From NCBI GenBank assembly GCA_030407085.1, contig CM059587.1:100931001-100995000 (forward strand): a DNA stretch of 64,000 nucleotides, in the 5' to 3' direction. Position numbers and translations under genes: made by a program. The DNA comes from Trichopria drosophilae (taxonomy: Eukaryota > Arthropoda > Insecta > Hymenoptera > Diapriidae). Every line of letters starts with the position of its first letter. Position 1 is the first letter of the stretch. Below are positions 36,701-49,700 of this stretch, piece by piece. Below the pieces are notes generated by a model. That model worked only from the letters and a program-made list of their open reading frames with translations. It had not been told where the DNA came from and did no database searches.

Positions 36701-39700
36701 AGTCCACCATCTTGTATCCACCGTTTTGAATTTTCAGGAAATAACATAATCAAGAACCCCAAAACACCGCATATCGTTAATTTTAAAAAATTGGACCCCT
36801 ATTTTGGATTCGCCATTTGGAATTTATTATTTCTTACAGCAGATTAATGCTTGACGACCTTAGAACATACGAATAGTTCTGGACAATTTTAATAACAAAC
36901 AGTAAACGTAGTAAATGCTTAATTAATTGAAGTTGTAATATATTTTCAGTTTGGCGATATAATACAGACATTTATTAAGTTGTTCATTTTTTATTGGATT
37001 CATTTTTGCATGGTTAAAGAGAAGCATACGATTTATACAAATTTAACATTATTATTTTATTACAAAATTTTATTAAGTACGAAAATTTGAACTTAAATCT
37101 GATTAAATTATACTCCAAGGAAAACATTTGCATTATTTCCACAGTGTATAGTCAAATTTAAAAGAAGACGAGTGCCCTGCAACTTCGCGCTGGTTGTCTG
37201 ACCGGTTTCTCACGAAGCTGCAGGATTTCAATGCAAAATAATTGACTTTCAAACATGCACGAAAAATTAAATATGCATGAGATATATATATATATACGGT
37301 TGGTTTATGTGTGTTTGTGATACCGAGAATAAATGCAAGTATTTAATTTCCGTGTGGAGTTATTTAAATAAATATAACTGAAATTTTGGTTATAACAAAA
37401 TTGTCTGGAAGATATCTCCATTTTGACTCAGTACATTCTTTCTCAAATCTCTACGGGTTAATTGATCGCGCCATTAAATTATTCTCTTCCTAAATTTCAC
37501 CAAAAAATTCTAGGAATTATCTGAAAATGTCTATCCTTATAAATTTGGTAAGAGGTGATGAAGACGTTTTCACTATACTGATTAATTTTCTGGTAATTTT
37601 TAATCAGCGCTTTGGCGGTCAGAAAAGAATTGTTATCTGTAGGCAGTAAATTTTCTAATTATTTTACTGATAAATTTATCGATGCCCAGTGAATGTTTGC
37701 TATACTGTATAATATACAGTGTATAGTAACGACAGACTACAAGATGGACAAGCCGGGCAAACATAGCAGGAAAACATGACAAGAGACAAAATTTGTATAG
37801 TAACTTGGTGTCAAAAAACAACAAAAAGTCTAGTAGATCCATTCTAAAATCTCATTGCATTAGAGGACTCTTCACTACTATAAAAAGATTCAGTGCATAT
37901 TGTACTTGTAAAGAAAAATATGAGTTAATCATAATACGAGAGTTGGATGGGAGATGATCGGAAAATAACACTGCATAGTATTCGGAAAATGAAACTAATT
38001 TTATTACTTATTACATTCTTAACAGGCATACTCATAGAATTTACAAAAACGGAAAAAAGGGGCGGGTGACATAAGTGTGAAAGAAAGTCCGAAAACACAA
38101 GGACTTCCAAGAAAAGGAAAACAATAACAATAACAAGTCGAACGAATCTTCTCACTCTCCGAAATTCGGAAAACAACCTGGAAAATAAACAATCTCAAAA
38201 GAAACCATTCAGTACTGTTACTTAGACGTTTGAAGTAGTTTGAGTCACGTGTTCTATGACGTTTGATACATGTTCGAAGGCTAATTCTTTCAAATATTTT
38301 TATTTTCTCCATTGATGAGGCACTTTTATTAAACCATGCTGGAGATGCGTATATCATTAAGGAGCGGACGAGGGCTATGTACCATAATATTTTGGTTCGT
38401 GGTGTTAGATTGTTGGAGTTGAAGATTCTGGAATTTGCTTGAATAGCAGATTTGGCTTTTTTAAGTTGGTTTGAAATGCGTATAGTCGGAACAGATCATC
38501 AAGATAGACAACTAGATATTTAACTAACTTTTTATGAGGCCTTAGTGTATTTTTATTGGTAACCGGGTTATGAAAGTTTATTTCAAAGGCGTTCACATTT
38601 ATTCTTGGTACCTTAGAAAGGTTTTGAAGATAGGTTCGGAATGCTATTGTCTCTGAATTTGTTGGATTAAATTGCCATGTCAGATAAAAATCTTATTTAC
38701 AACGTCTTCTAGTTTTTTGTATTTGGGTGACATGAATATACGAAACGATAATTATTAAATCATCCTCGAAGACTATTGACTTTATATTGTTGACAATGAG
38801 GTTGATACATTAACCCTTTCAGTCACAGGCGGACACCAGTGTCCCACCTAGACGCTCTCGATTTTTTAAGGTTTTTGAACAGATAGTTCTCGATTTCAAT
38901 GCGGTTTTTTTTGTTCCTGGCTTTCCTAAGACTCCAATAACTGTTAAAAGATAATAATATTACAAAATTATTTTAAATAATTATTTTTATTAACAAATTA
39001 GTACCAAAAAAGGCATAATTTTCAAAAGAAATTCATCTCAGGACATTATTAATCAATTATTATTTGAAATTCGGTATGCCGGAGTTTTTGATGTTGCTGA
39101 CTACAATCCGGTGTCAGATTTTCAAAATTCAAAATGGCGGATCTAATATGGCCTACAAAAATTTAAAAAAATTATGATTTTGTCTAATATTTGGTATATA
39201 GGGGTTTTTATGTCGCTGATTACGAACCCAAATATTAAAAAAAAAACGAAAAAAGAATACAAAACCCCTATATACCAAATATTAGCTAAATTCATTATCT
39301 TTCAAATTTTTGGTCGGCCATATTGGATCCGCCATTTTGAATTTTGAAGATCTGACACCGGATTCATAATCAGCGACCTCAAAAACTCAAGTATACAAAA
39401 TTTCAAAAAAATTCCGTGGCTGGGAAAATTCGTGACTGAAAGGGTTAAATAAGTTAAGACTCTCGGAATTGTAGATGTTAAAGTATAATATAGAAGTAAC
39501 TGGTCTTTGCTAGAGGCCTTCTTCTATCTAGAATGTTATAAATTTAAAGTTATAACAAATTTTCAATCTTTATGTTAGTTTTCAGTTAAGTATAATAGAT
39601 GGATGAGTAGGTTGTATTTACATAATTTATAGAGGAGACCATCTATCTGAATGCAACTCTGTGCTGCCGTTAGATTTTCTGTGTAACAACTATGTCGAAA

Positions 39701-41499
39701 ATCGGTAACGTACCTTTGGGAGGTTTGCTATTTCCATCTGTGTTCAGAACATAGAGATATAAATCGCTTCAGAACCTCACTTAGTTATCAGAACTTCTGA
39801 ATACCTGTAAGCATTGTGAATATGGATAGGCTGACCAGTAGAAGTCCGGAGTGCACCTTCAAGAGGGTGTTTGCCGGTTTTCCTGTTCGGATGGGAGCCC
39901 TCACCATCACCAAAGGTGAAGCTTCTCTGCTAGAGAAAGCTCCCATGATAATGGTAGTTAAATAAAAGAGGAGAAAGATTTGAGTACGAAGAAGAGTAGG
40001 TGTGGGTCGGAAAAGGGTACAAAGGCTAAAAGTCAAGTGCCCCTGACCAAATCGGACACCCTGTCAATGAACCAATACCCACACAAAATCTATCCAAACA
40101 GTATCGAAGGCTTTTAGAAGGGCAATTACGCATGCTCCAGGTAAATAACGTTACAAAAGAAAGTTATTTATTGCTGAAGTGGTTCATTTGTTGTGGCGAA
40201 TCCCAAACTGATTGTTAGAGATGATAATATGGTTGTCGTCACATAATTCCGTTAAGTGGATGCTAACTAGAATTTCAAAGATTTTGCTGATTTGCAATTT
40301 TCTTAGCAGTTTTCCAAATTGTTGGGAAGTAGTGTTTATTTATAGCATTGTTGTAAATAATTTTTAGGCAATTTGATACATTGATAGGTAGATGTTTCAA
40401 TATAATTTATTTCGTTTGGTCCCGATGATGTTTTTTTAGAAGGTTTAATATGGTTTGAAAGTTTTATGGCTAGTGAAAAGAGAGTATGTTATTTGGAACT
40501 TGAGGCTGTAGTGCAGTTTTGAGAATTGAATGCAGTTCTAGAATTGCTGTTTATTCTATTCGTATGAATGTTGTGTCTTAGATTTTGGTTGAAGTTATCA
40601 GTGGACGTAGCCTGTTACTATAATAAATAAAGTTAATACTGTGTCGTTCTTTACTCTTATCTACACTTCATTTATCAACGATTCGTATTACATCTGTTAA
40701 CTACATAATCATTTTTGTTCGGTTACACAGTTTAGGAACCATGTAAAATAGAAAAAAGTGCTGACGATTGTTATAATTATGTTCTCTTTCACTTATTGAA
40801 ATATAACGTGAAATTCAAGTTATTAATTATTGAACTCATTTTTTGTGTATTTTATTATTAACCATTCCAATATATCTGATCTTTCATTTTTAATATCGTA
40901 TGATACTAATATTTTTTATGAACTTTGTCATTTTTATTTTTACAATTTCTATATTATTCTAATCATTTAAGAATAACTACGATTAAACTCCCGTTATTCC
41001 TAAGTTGCAAGTATAATTGTCGTTTCCATTTTAATAAATAATTCAATTTCGTACACTATTTTTAGTGCGCAAAGTGCCCTATTTGCGCACTGTACTTCGC
41101 ACACTAAAAACAACAATTTCTTTCACGGATTAAAAAGAACTAACACACGATACACGAAGGAAGTATCTGACTTTCGAACTCGTTTCAGTTGTGCTCAAAA
41201 AATCCTTGTATCGCAATATACTATTCTCGCACGTTGAGCGGAAACAAAGTATTACTTTCTCTCCCAAGGGAGCAAAATAAGTTTATTTAGAAATACAGCA
41301 ATGTTTGAATTGATATAATATTGATATGTATTTTGTTTTATAGAGCGACGATTTATTTCAATGTTTCTGCCTAAAAGAATGGTATGCATTTCCTAGAAGG
41401 CATGCTCTGGATTTGATACCCATAATACAACAGACACAAATTCCAATTCGACTATCTGCTGGGAAATTTATGTTCCTCAATTTCACAACATTCTGCAAA
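30726..41499 (+). CDS. Odorant receptor (7tm_6 family), gene B; last exon not found
   Basis: Same gene model as A and C: exons 30726-30768, 32907-33158, 33769-34276, 35854-35953, 36079-36198 and 41344-41499, all with GT-AG borders and phases identical to the paralogues, encoding 393 residues. It starts MLETKCLSIESGNK, then DFEWAIGLNRTC. Marks include ELWALILVI, FDWERDIML, HICGQLEIL, KINNLHVS, FFRLQLLVEIF, a SLNESGG-opening exon and LRLSAGKFMFLN. The short terminal exon (LKTIAGYIS in A and C) is not visible between 41500 and 43400. Reading into the intron adds five residues and a stop, so the protein would lose the last part of the seventh membrane segment. It may be a recent pseudogene, or the exon may be too diverged to see. 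Everything else is intact. The long fifth intron holds a LINE remnant. Confidence 0.85.
31440..31515. repeat. ATC/ATT trinucleotide microsatellite
   Basis: Imperfect CATCAT repeats. The acidic, Asp-rich open frame on the minus strand (31354-31536) is a by-product of this repeat. Confidence 0.75.
31961..32144. mobile_element. Miniature inverted-repeat element in intron 1 of gene B
   Basis: The left end is ATGACGCTGAAGCTAACAGC and the right end is the complement of ATGACGCTGAAGCTAGCAGC. The arms are about 27 bp and the total about 184 bp. No clear target duplication could be read. Confidence 0.7.
37930..40450 (-). pseudogene. Decayed LINE (Jockey-like reverse transcriptase remnant) in intron 5 of gene B
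   Basis: On the minus strand, going down in coordinates, I see broken pieces of a non-LTR reverse transcriptase. These are FPTIWKTAK-like residues near 40315, an SNNQFGIRHNK region near 40210, a KAFDTVW-like segment near 40100, and a thumb region at 38590-38020. The thumb has KNTLRPHKKLVKYL followed by YLDD, then IYASPAWFNKSASSMEK. Multiple stops and frameshifts separate them. A TTAA-flanked element (38814-39444) has inserted between the palm and thumb pieces. The thumb part is convincing; the upstream pieces are weaker. Confidence 0.6.
38814..39444. mobile_element. TTAA-flanked foldback element (piggyBac-like) inside the LINE remnant
   Basis: The ends are CCCTTTCAGTCACAGGCGG and the complement of CCCTTTCAGTCACGAATTTT, with TTAA on both sides (38810-38813, 39445-39448). 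The two halves carry mirrored CAAAATGGCGGATCTAATAT and GTCGCTGATTACGAACCC modules. It is 631 bp and noncoding. Confidence 0.8.
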
Positions 41500-42134
41500 G
41501 TACGTATGAGATTTTAAGATGTTAGAAAATTTAGTAACGCAAGCAATATATAAGGGTCTAATGAATGTATTTGTGGTACATGTCAGTAACTGTACTGTAG
41601 ACAATTTATTATTTTAGTTTAAATTATATTAGTTTTAAGGGACTCACGAAACTTGTACTGCACCAATTAATTACATGCTCGGAGATTTTTGTCGGCCAAA
41701 GGGAATTAAATTAGTTGAGTTAACTATTATGTACAAAAATGATAAAAAATATCGACTCTAATTTATGTTTGTGACAATTATTTATAGATACAAAATAATA
41801 AAGTCCAGGTGCTTCCTTTGTACTTATTGGTTGGTATTGATATATGTAATAAAATGTGATATTATTTATAGAAATTATAGGTAGACCTTCCGATGAGCAG
41901 CGTATTCGAAATCGAAAAATCGACAAGGTACATTTGATGTATTGTTGCCTCCCGAAAATGAATATGACAATAGAAATTGGCGCTCGGATGTATTTTGGCC
42001 GCTACAATAATACGAAAAATGCGTTTCTTTTAACTCTTTTGCATTTATTTCGAAAAGTAAAAATCGGATGAAAAAATGTTTCAAACAAAAGTTGTAGATC
42101 GGAAAATTCTATATAAAAAACGTTATATATATTT

Positions 42135-42440
42135 TTCTCACACTCTGTGCGCAAAATGCTATTTTGCTCCCTAAATTGCGGGAGCAAAATAGCACATTCT
42201 CTCCCTAGGGAGCAAAATAAATATACCCGGGAGCAAAATAAGTTTCTCGCATTCTGTGGGCAAAATACTGTTTTGCTCCCTATATCGCGGGAGCAAAATA
42301 GCACGCCCTCGTATGAGAAAATAGTATGTGCAACAAGGGAGAATAGGTATTTGTAGAGTCGTGCGAAATGCCGTCCTCGCTTCGCTCGGGCGTCAAACTC
42401 ACACTCATCGGCAAACACCTATTTTGCTCCCTAGTTGCAC
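42135..42440. repeat. GGGAGCAAAATA palindromic repeat cluster
   Basis: At least seven copies of GGGAGCAAAATA or its complement TATTTTGCTCCC are arranged as facing pairs (for example TATTTTGCTCCCTAAATTGC then GGGAGCAAAATAG), with CTCGCTTCGCTCGGGCG between. Related clusters lie at 55625-56100 and, degraded, at 23630-23950. Confidence 0.75.
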
Positions 42441-42605
42441 AATCTACTATTTTCGTAATCGCAAAAGGAAGCTCGTAAAATAGGAATAAATATGACAAGG
42501 GATACGTGTATGTCTTCAGCTGAGTTTCTTCCATGCATCAGTTTTTGCATGCGCGCGCACACATATACACACGCGTGAGCCAAGGAAGTACTCGCGTGCT
42601 GAGTC

Positions 42606-42800
42606 ACATTTAAGAGGACCTATACCTTGGTTGAAACATATAATTAATTGCGTTACAAAATTTTTTTTAAACAAAAATTGTTTTCATTATAATGATCTAC
42701 TTTTAAAACATTTTTTCAAAAAAATGTTTTTCCTAAATTTATTGTTAATTTAATATTAGACCGAAAAATACCAAAACTAAAAGTTTATTAATTCACTTTA
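42606..42800. repeat. Single arm of the 3004-3439 inverted-repeat family
   Basis: Shares AGGACCTATACC, ATTTTCATTATAATGAT, AAAACATTTTTT and TAGACCGAAAAATACCAAAA with the right half of the repeat at 3004-3439, but there is no mirrored partner. Confidence 0.7.
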
Positions 42801-43389
42801 CATTAAAATCGAGTAAAACATTCTAGAGCAGTACACTCTCTAAATTTTATGGAGTAAATTTTCACTTCAAACCTATAGTTAGTATTCCCCTGTATGAGTT
42901 ACTCTCTCTCTCTCTCGCTTTAAAACTGGAATCTGCCTCCAAGGAATTTAGTGAGTAAACTAACATATTTTTCTATATTTTCCATTCAGTCCAGTCGCAA
43001 TTTCTTTCTTACGAATGACTTTTGAATAAGTGGAAATTTCAAATTAACAGAGAATCTTAGACACAGTAACTTACCTAAATATAATTTTTTATTCTCTACA
43101 TTTTTCGTATAAGTAATGTTATTTATTTTTGTATTAAACCTTACGATCCAACCTTTTAATCCGGTATCTTTTTCTCAAGAAATGTCAAAATCCTTTCGAA
43201 CACAATGAAGATACAGCGAATATTATTAATATCTGTAAAGAAGATATGCAACGTCCTGACTTCACTTTGAATTCATAAAAGAAGGCCAAAGATTTACATC
43301 TTATTTCGATTCTTCGATGCTACTAACAACAAACTAGCTTCCATAAAGAAGGATGCAAACTTCTCAAAGGTCTGTATTAAATGAAACAT

Positions 43390-43525
43390 GGTATTAGAGA
43401 AAAAAACTAACGAAGTTGCAACTTTCAAGCGTAGATCATAAAATATGAACGAATTCTATGAACCATAGCAGCGAAGCGACGATTTCATATTGATTATTTT
43501 TTTTCCAATTCATTGAACGTTCGAC
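43390..43525 (+). promoter_or_regulatory. Conserved 5' block of receptor gene C
   Basis: Contains GGTATTAGAG, ATCATAAAATATGAACGAA, GCAGCGAAGCGACGATTTC, ATTGATTATTTTT and TTCATTGAACGTTCGAC, matching the blocks before B and A. The segment continues toward the start codon with recognisable but weaker similarity. Confidence 0.6.
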
Positions 43526-43751
43526 ACTTTTACTTTTTTATAGACGCGATATATCACCAGTTCTTGTTAGTAATTCGTGAAAACTGCAATTGCATGCTTG
43601 GCATACATGCTCAAGTATCTAAAGGCATCTCTTGCAAAAAAGAGTATATTAGTGGATTTCTAACGACATCGTTAGTTAGTTTATTATCGAATACATCTGA
43701 CAAAACTCGATCCAAACTATTGTTTTTACATTTTTACAAAGTTCATAAAAA

Positions 43752-46700
43752 ATGCTTGAAACTATCAGTCGCAGTGTGGAAATTGGGAAAAAAGGTATAT
43801 TTATAAAAATGTAAAGTGTCATTGTTATTGAGTGTTTCTTTAAATAATTTTTTTTATTTGCTAATAAATATACTTTTTCTACGATCGTGTGTAAAGTAAC
43901 ACTTTTATAAACAGCTTACGCTAATTATAACCCAATTAAAATGTAGCTAAATGACAAAGATAAATAGTCTTTTGAAAAAAACAAATTTACTTTTTCCTTT
44001 GTCATAATATAATATATGAATAAAAATTTCCAGCGAACAAATTTATGATATTAAAGCGTTGTGCCATCCAAAATAAAACATATAATTTAGGTACACATTA
44101 TGTTAATATTTGATGTACTCGCAGTATCTTTATTCTATAATTCAACCTACTTTATACACATCCGTAGGAAAAATATTTTAAGTGCCTTGTGCGTAAAACG
44201 TTCGATTTTCATACTATAAAAGTTTAAACTATTGCATTATACTTAAGAGACAAGTCGTTACTTGTGTATTAGATTATATTATGAATTATCGAATTATATT
44301 TGTTTACTGTAGGATCATATCTCTAGAACTTCTAAACTTGAAGGTATTGGAAATAGTGCACTGTGTAACTAGGGAGCAAAGTAAATATTTGCCGACGAGG
44401 GCAAATGCCCTGTCGTATAAAAGCACGTTCAGTTCAATTCTGTTTGTTCTCATTGCATATACAATATAACCTCGTTTTACGGTTTACAAATATTGTTTAC
44501 AAAAGTTAGTTCAAGATGAGTGCTAATTTGTCACATTAAAAAGAGTTGTCGCTCAAGTTTAACTGTGTATAATTAACTGGCGACAACCTATAAGGTTTAA
44601 AAATTCTCGAGATACATACACTAATATATTACATGCAATTAGCGTAGTCATTAGTTTTTTAATTCTTTATTTAACGTGCAGTAAATATTTGGTTACATAA
44701 AAGCTTACAAATAAAAAAAACGCACGACAAAAAAAAACAGAGCACGAAAGGACAGAACGAGAAAAAACCCCACTCGCTCTTACAAACCCATTTGTGCGTC
44801 AGTTTCGAAAATTAGTTTGAACATTTCAATAAATTATACATTACATGAACATGTATTTAAGAAAATTATAATTTGGAATAACCAAAAGTTCCATACGTTA
44901 GTTCCCAATCCATGTTCAACCACGCCTCTTCACTTTATATTGAGTTAGAAAAAGCACAAATTGTTAGTAATTGATAATATTACATCTGCAGAAAAATGTA
45001 GATCGAATAAAAGAAATCGTAGAACATGATTCCAATGAAACCAATGTAATAACTTACTTAAAAAATTTATCATTATGCATTAGAATCTAAAATTCGTGTT
45101 TCTTGATTATTTAATTAAAGATTAATGTCCAAATAACAAAAAATTGTGTTCAGAAATTCGCTTTTTTTTGTGCTGACGAGACTCTTTGTCGTGGGTTTTT
45201 TTGTCGCTGTATTTTTTTTTAAATCTTCGGACTTTCGAACTTGTTCGTTGTTTGGTCATTAGTAGATATTTGCATACACACTAAAAACTAGTTATTTCAA
45301 AATATTATAATAAAAGTTTTCATTTCAGATTTTGAATGGGCTATTGGACTGAATCGTACGTGCTTCGCAATTCTGGGCGTATGGCCAGACTATAGACCGA
45401 ATTTTCGACACTCAATGCATGCACCGTTTATAATTGTTTTCATGTCGATATCTTTGTTAATACCCGAATTCTGGGCGCTGATTTTGGTCATCGATCATCT
45501 TCCACTTGTCCTTGATAATTTATTCCTCGTGTGTACATTTTCCGTAATGAAGCTCATTATATACTGGCTGAGCAAAGAAAGTAATTTCGGATTTTTAATG
45601 TTTTTATCATATCTTTTTAAAACTTTGCGATTCACGATGAACAGAGGATTTCTATGCAAATGTATTTCAATGGCTACATGAATATCTTGTTCGATTTAAT
45701 TACGACATGTAATTAAGATTTATATATCATTCAGGTTTTTACAAAAATTAAAGAAAATAAAATATCTGAAGTTGTGTCAGAAAAAAATGAAGATTTACAT
45801 TAATTAATGTCTAAAGAAATTTATCTGACATTAACGGAGGTTTCAAAAATATTTATGTTGTAATCTATTAATTTTAAACTTCACTACGATATTTTTAAGG
45901 TGTCTGAAATTTGGACAGTTAACACACTAAAACTGTTAGAGTCAATTTTCAACTCACAAGTGTATAAAATGGGGTAGGTTGGGTTCGACTAGATTCGCGT
46001 TCTTTGAAGTAAAACGTACTCTTCAGAAGGAGCTATTTTCTCTTTTAACAGCATCAATACAGTAAAACCCCTCTTACTTGAACAGGGTCGAGCCAGTATT
46101 TCCCCTCCGAGCATGTTTATTTGAACGCTTACAGTTGTCCCCACTCCTCGTGTCAGTAGCGCACGCGCATTGGAATTTGCATCCGCGTAAGAGCGAGTTG
46201 TGGGGGTAAGGGGAAGTAGAAATCGTTCAAGTAAACGAGGTTATGTTGTTCAAATAGACGGGGTGTTCAAGAAAGCTAGTGTTCAAGTAAGAGGGGTTTT
46301 ACTGATTACAGTAAAGAAAACAGAAATGAACAGAAGACGATCCGATTAAATTTAGAGGTTACGATAAAGAGTGAAATAAGCTATTTACGTATGTATACTT
46401 TAAAGGTTAGATCCTGGCATCCTTCCTTTTTGCAACCAAATAGTATGTATGTATGTATGTATAATCTTTATTAAACTCTGGATTGTGATCCTTGAGTTAA
46501 TTTTGGCCGTTACAGAAATACAACTGTATACATATAATAAATAATATAACGACGAACGCACAAAAACGATAACTTACAATAAGATAGTAACTAAACAGAA
46601 AAACCGATACAAAAATAAAAGAGTCTTGCCGCTGCCAGAAATAATAAAAATAAGGTAAGACGGAAGATAATATTAAGCTAGAAAAACACTTATACAGATG

Positions 46701-49700
46701 TGATATAAAAAACGAAACTACTATCTAACTACTTAATCTACCATGCGCAATTTGGTGACAAATATTTTGGCAAAAACTAACCTATAAACCTCAGACGGCT
46801 CAGACGATGAAGCAAAAACAGAAGGAAAAGTAAGAAAGGGTTCCCGCTACAAATCCTGAGATTGCAGATAACAATACAACCTGGTCCTGAAATTGTCTAT
46901 GGATGGTGACTGACGAAGAGGATATGGTAGGGAATTCCAAAATTTTACCGCCGTTATCCAAAATGAATTCGCAAAATAGTTTGTACGACAGATTGGTAGA
47001 TGGAACGGTGAATTTTCAATACGCGACGATCGACGAAGTTCGGAGACATCCTCAAACAAATTTCGAAGATACGGAAGCTGTGCTAGAGTGATTATTTGAA
47101 ACGTCAGGACTCCTAAAAAATACTTTCGTCTACTTTTTAAGAGCCAGTTTGCCTTGAGTTGATATGGTTTAAGAGCCTCGTCGCGACGTAGATTGAAAAT
47201 AAATCGTAACGTACTATTTAGAAGTCGTTGAAGTTTGAGGTTAAGATGTTAAGATTCGGATGCATCAGAAAAAACCAGGCAAGCAAAGTCGAAGTATGAT
47301 ATAATTAAGGAATTTACTAACATGGGCTTAACATTAGATGGCAGATGCGATCCACGATAACGTAAACGATAAAGAGTATAATTAACTTTTGATGAAATTG
47401 AGGCCGCCTGTCGATTCCAAGTCAAGTCGGAGGATATCCATACACCAGATCTTTGACCGTATTTGAGAATTCAATAGGACTATTATTTATTTTTAAAGTT
47501 GGAATAGAGACGGTTTTAATAGTTCTTAAGTTCTGCGTGGTGGTAAGTATAATTGCTTGCGTTTTACTGGCGTTAAGATGTAAACGATAATCATGAGACC
47601 ATTGTACTAAAGATGAGATGTCTTCATTAATGCAATTTACTAACTCTGGACGATGATTTATAGGAGCCTGAAGATAAAATTGTACATCGTCAGCAAAAAC
47701 TATTGTAGTCTCTCTACAATAGGACAATCGGGAGAAAAGGGTGTTAATAACAAGCAGTAATAAGATAGGCCCTAGGCTTGATCCCTATGGTACGCCTGAA
47801 GTTGAGCAACGGGGGGCTGAGGATGTCCCATCAATTCCAACAATCGAGTGTGACCGACCTGTAAGAAATGAGTGAATCCATTTAATTGGTAGATCGTCAA
47901 ATCCTACCTCACGAAGGCAACGCAAGATAACTGCATGACTAAGAGAGTCAAATGCCTTTGTGAAATCGAAAAGTACTAATATAGTAACGTGACCCTTCTC
48001 TATAGCCTGCCGAGTGTCATCCAGTATTTTAAGGAGAGCAGTTTGCGGGCTGTGATATCGTCTAAACCCGCACTGACGTGGATGCAGTTTGTTATTAGAT
48101 TCAAGAAAACAAACTATTTTGCGAGTAATCAAGGCATCAAAAACTTTTGCCAAGTGCGGTGGGTTTGCTACTGCACCAGTGTCGGCTGGAGAGAGAGGAT
48201 TTGACTTTTTATTCAAGGGAATCACGAAGGAACTTTTCCATATTTTTGGGAATATACCAAGTTGTAGGGAAACGTTAAAAATCTCAGTCAATGGTCCTGC
48301 AATAACCTCAAACACACGTTGCAAATGAGCCAGCTGCAAGCCGTCGGGGCTCCGGCCTCGAGATTTACGCAAGGATTTTTGTAGACTCTCCAGGACTTCA
48401 TGAATATGTAAAGTTGGAAAACGAAAGGACGGTGTATCAGTAGGATTTTGAATGTCTAAGATAGAGGCAAGATCAAGAAGTGAACAGGCAGGGTGAACGG
48501 ATGAAATTTGTGCATAGTACTGATTTAATTCTTCAGGAGAGAAGTGCTGGAGAGCTGAGTTTGACTCATTTTTTGCCAAGCCAAACTTACGTAGGTGAGA
48601 CCAAATAAAAGAGGGATCTTTTTGACTTTTAAATATGTTTGATAAATAAGAGTTTTTGGCCTGCTTAATAGTGTGTTTGAGGTTTTTACGAGCCAGGCGA
48701 TATTTTCCCATCAATAGAGGACATGACAAATATTTTGCCCGTTTGTATAAGAGATCTCGTGCACGTTTTTTGTACTTCATGGCCTGGGTCATCCAGGGCG
48801 CAAACGGTCGACGGTATACAACTGAAATAAGAGGCGTGTACGTGTCTAGAGCATTGTTTAAGTTACTATAAAATTTACTGACTAACCCGGATACACTCAA
48901 ATCGTCGAGTTGATCGCACGCAATTAACCCGGGAGCCGATAATGCTTGTTCTAAACAATGTATAAACGCTTTATAATCGCAATTTCGAAAATTACGCAAG
49001 AATTGGTTTACGGAGCGATAACCAATGCAAACGGGGTCGATGATTTCTCAAATGAGATTAGCTTATCACGTGAATCAAGGATGGCAACATCTAGATGGGT
49101 ATCGGATCGAACAGTGGGATGAGTAGGACCAAACGGAACGGAAAAGTGGGAATAATCCGAGATGAAGTTTTTTAGGTATGTCGATTCAAACGTACCGCCT
49201 AACAAATTACAATTTAAATCTCCGACAATGATTATATTTTTATACAAGGGCATATATAAAAGAAATTTGGCAATAAAATCCGCGAATAAAAGGCCATTTG
49301 GGCGACGATACATTACAATTAAAAGAACATTACACGTAACCGAAGCTTTAACAGTAAGAAACATAAATTCTGAATCATTGATTGATGCAATTTTAGAACA
49401 TTCTAGCGTGGAATACGATATTGACTTGTATATGTAGCACGCTATACCTCCGCCTTAAATAAAACGAGCTGAGTTGCTCGTTTTCAACTCTCTATCATGC
49501 CTAACGAAATTATAATTGTTAATATTGACGCTCGACGATGGCACGTCCGGAGTCAGCCACGTTTCAGTAAGTGCAAATATATTCACCGACTGATCAGCGA
49601 GTTTTTGCTCCATACTATTTAGGTGAGCACGAAGAGAATTTATATTTGCCAATAATAGTTTCAAAGACTGAGATGAAGCAGCTGAGGTGGTTGCATTTGA

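Larger units (their letters stand above)
41500..43389. other. Region between receptor genes B and C, repeat-filled
   Basis: The expected last exon of gene B should lie here but is not found. At about 41950-42135 there is a single foldback arm related to 12531-13699 (GGCGCTCGGATGTATTTTGG, GAAAAAATGTTTC). It is followed by the GGGAGCAAAATA repeat cluster and one arm of the inverted-repeat family of 3004-3439. The rest is AT-rich with no gene. The open frames 41720-42534 are repeat-derived. Confidence 0.55.

Noticed and set aside
41856..41938. A candidate alternative last exon for receptor B after TTATAG near 41880
   Set aside because: The reading (VDLPMSSVFE...) has no resemblance to the last exon of A or C, and the splice site is not compelling.
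48089..49437. Plus-strand open frames across 47.9-49.4 kb
   Set aside because: They are antisense shadows of the LINE reverse transcriptase and endonuclease on the minus strand.
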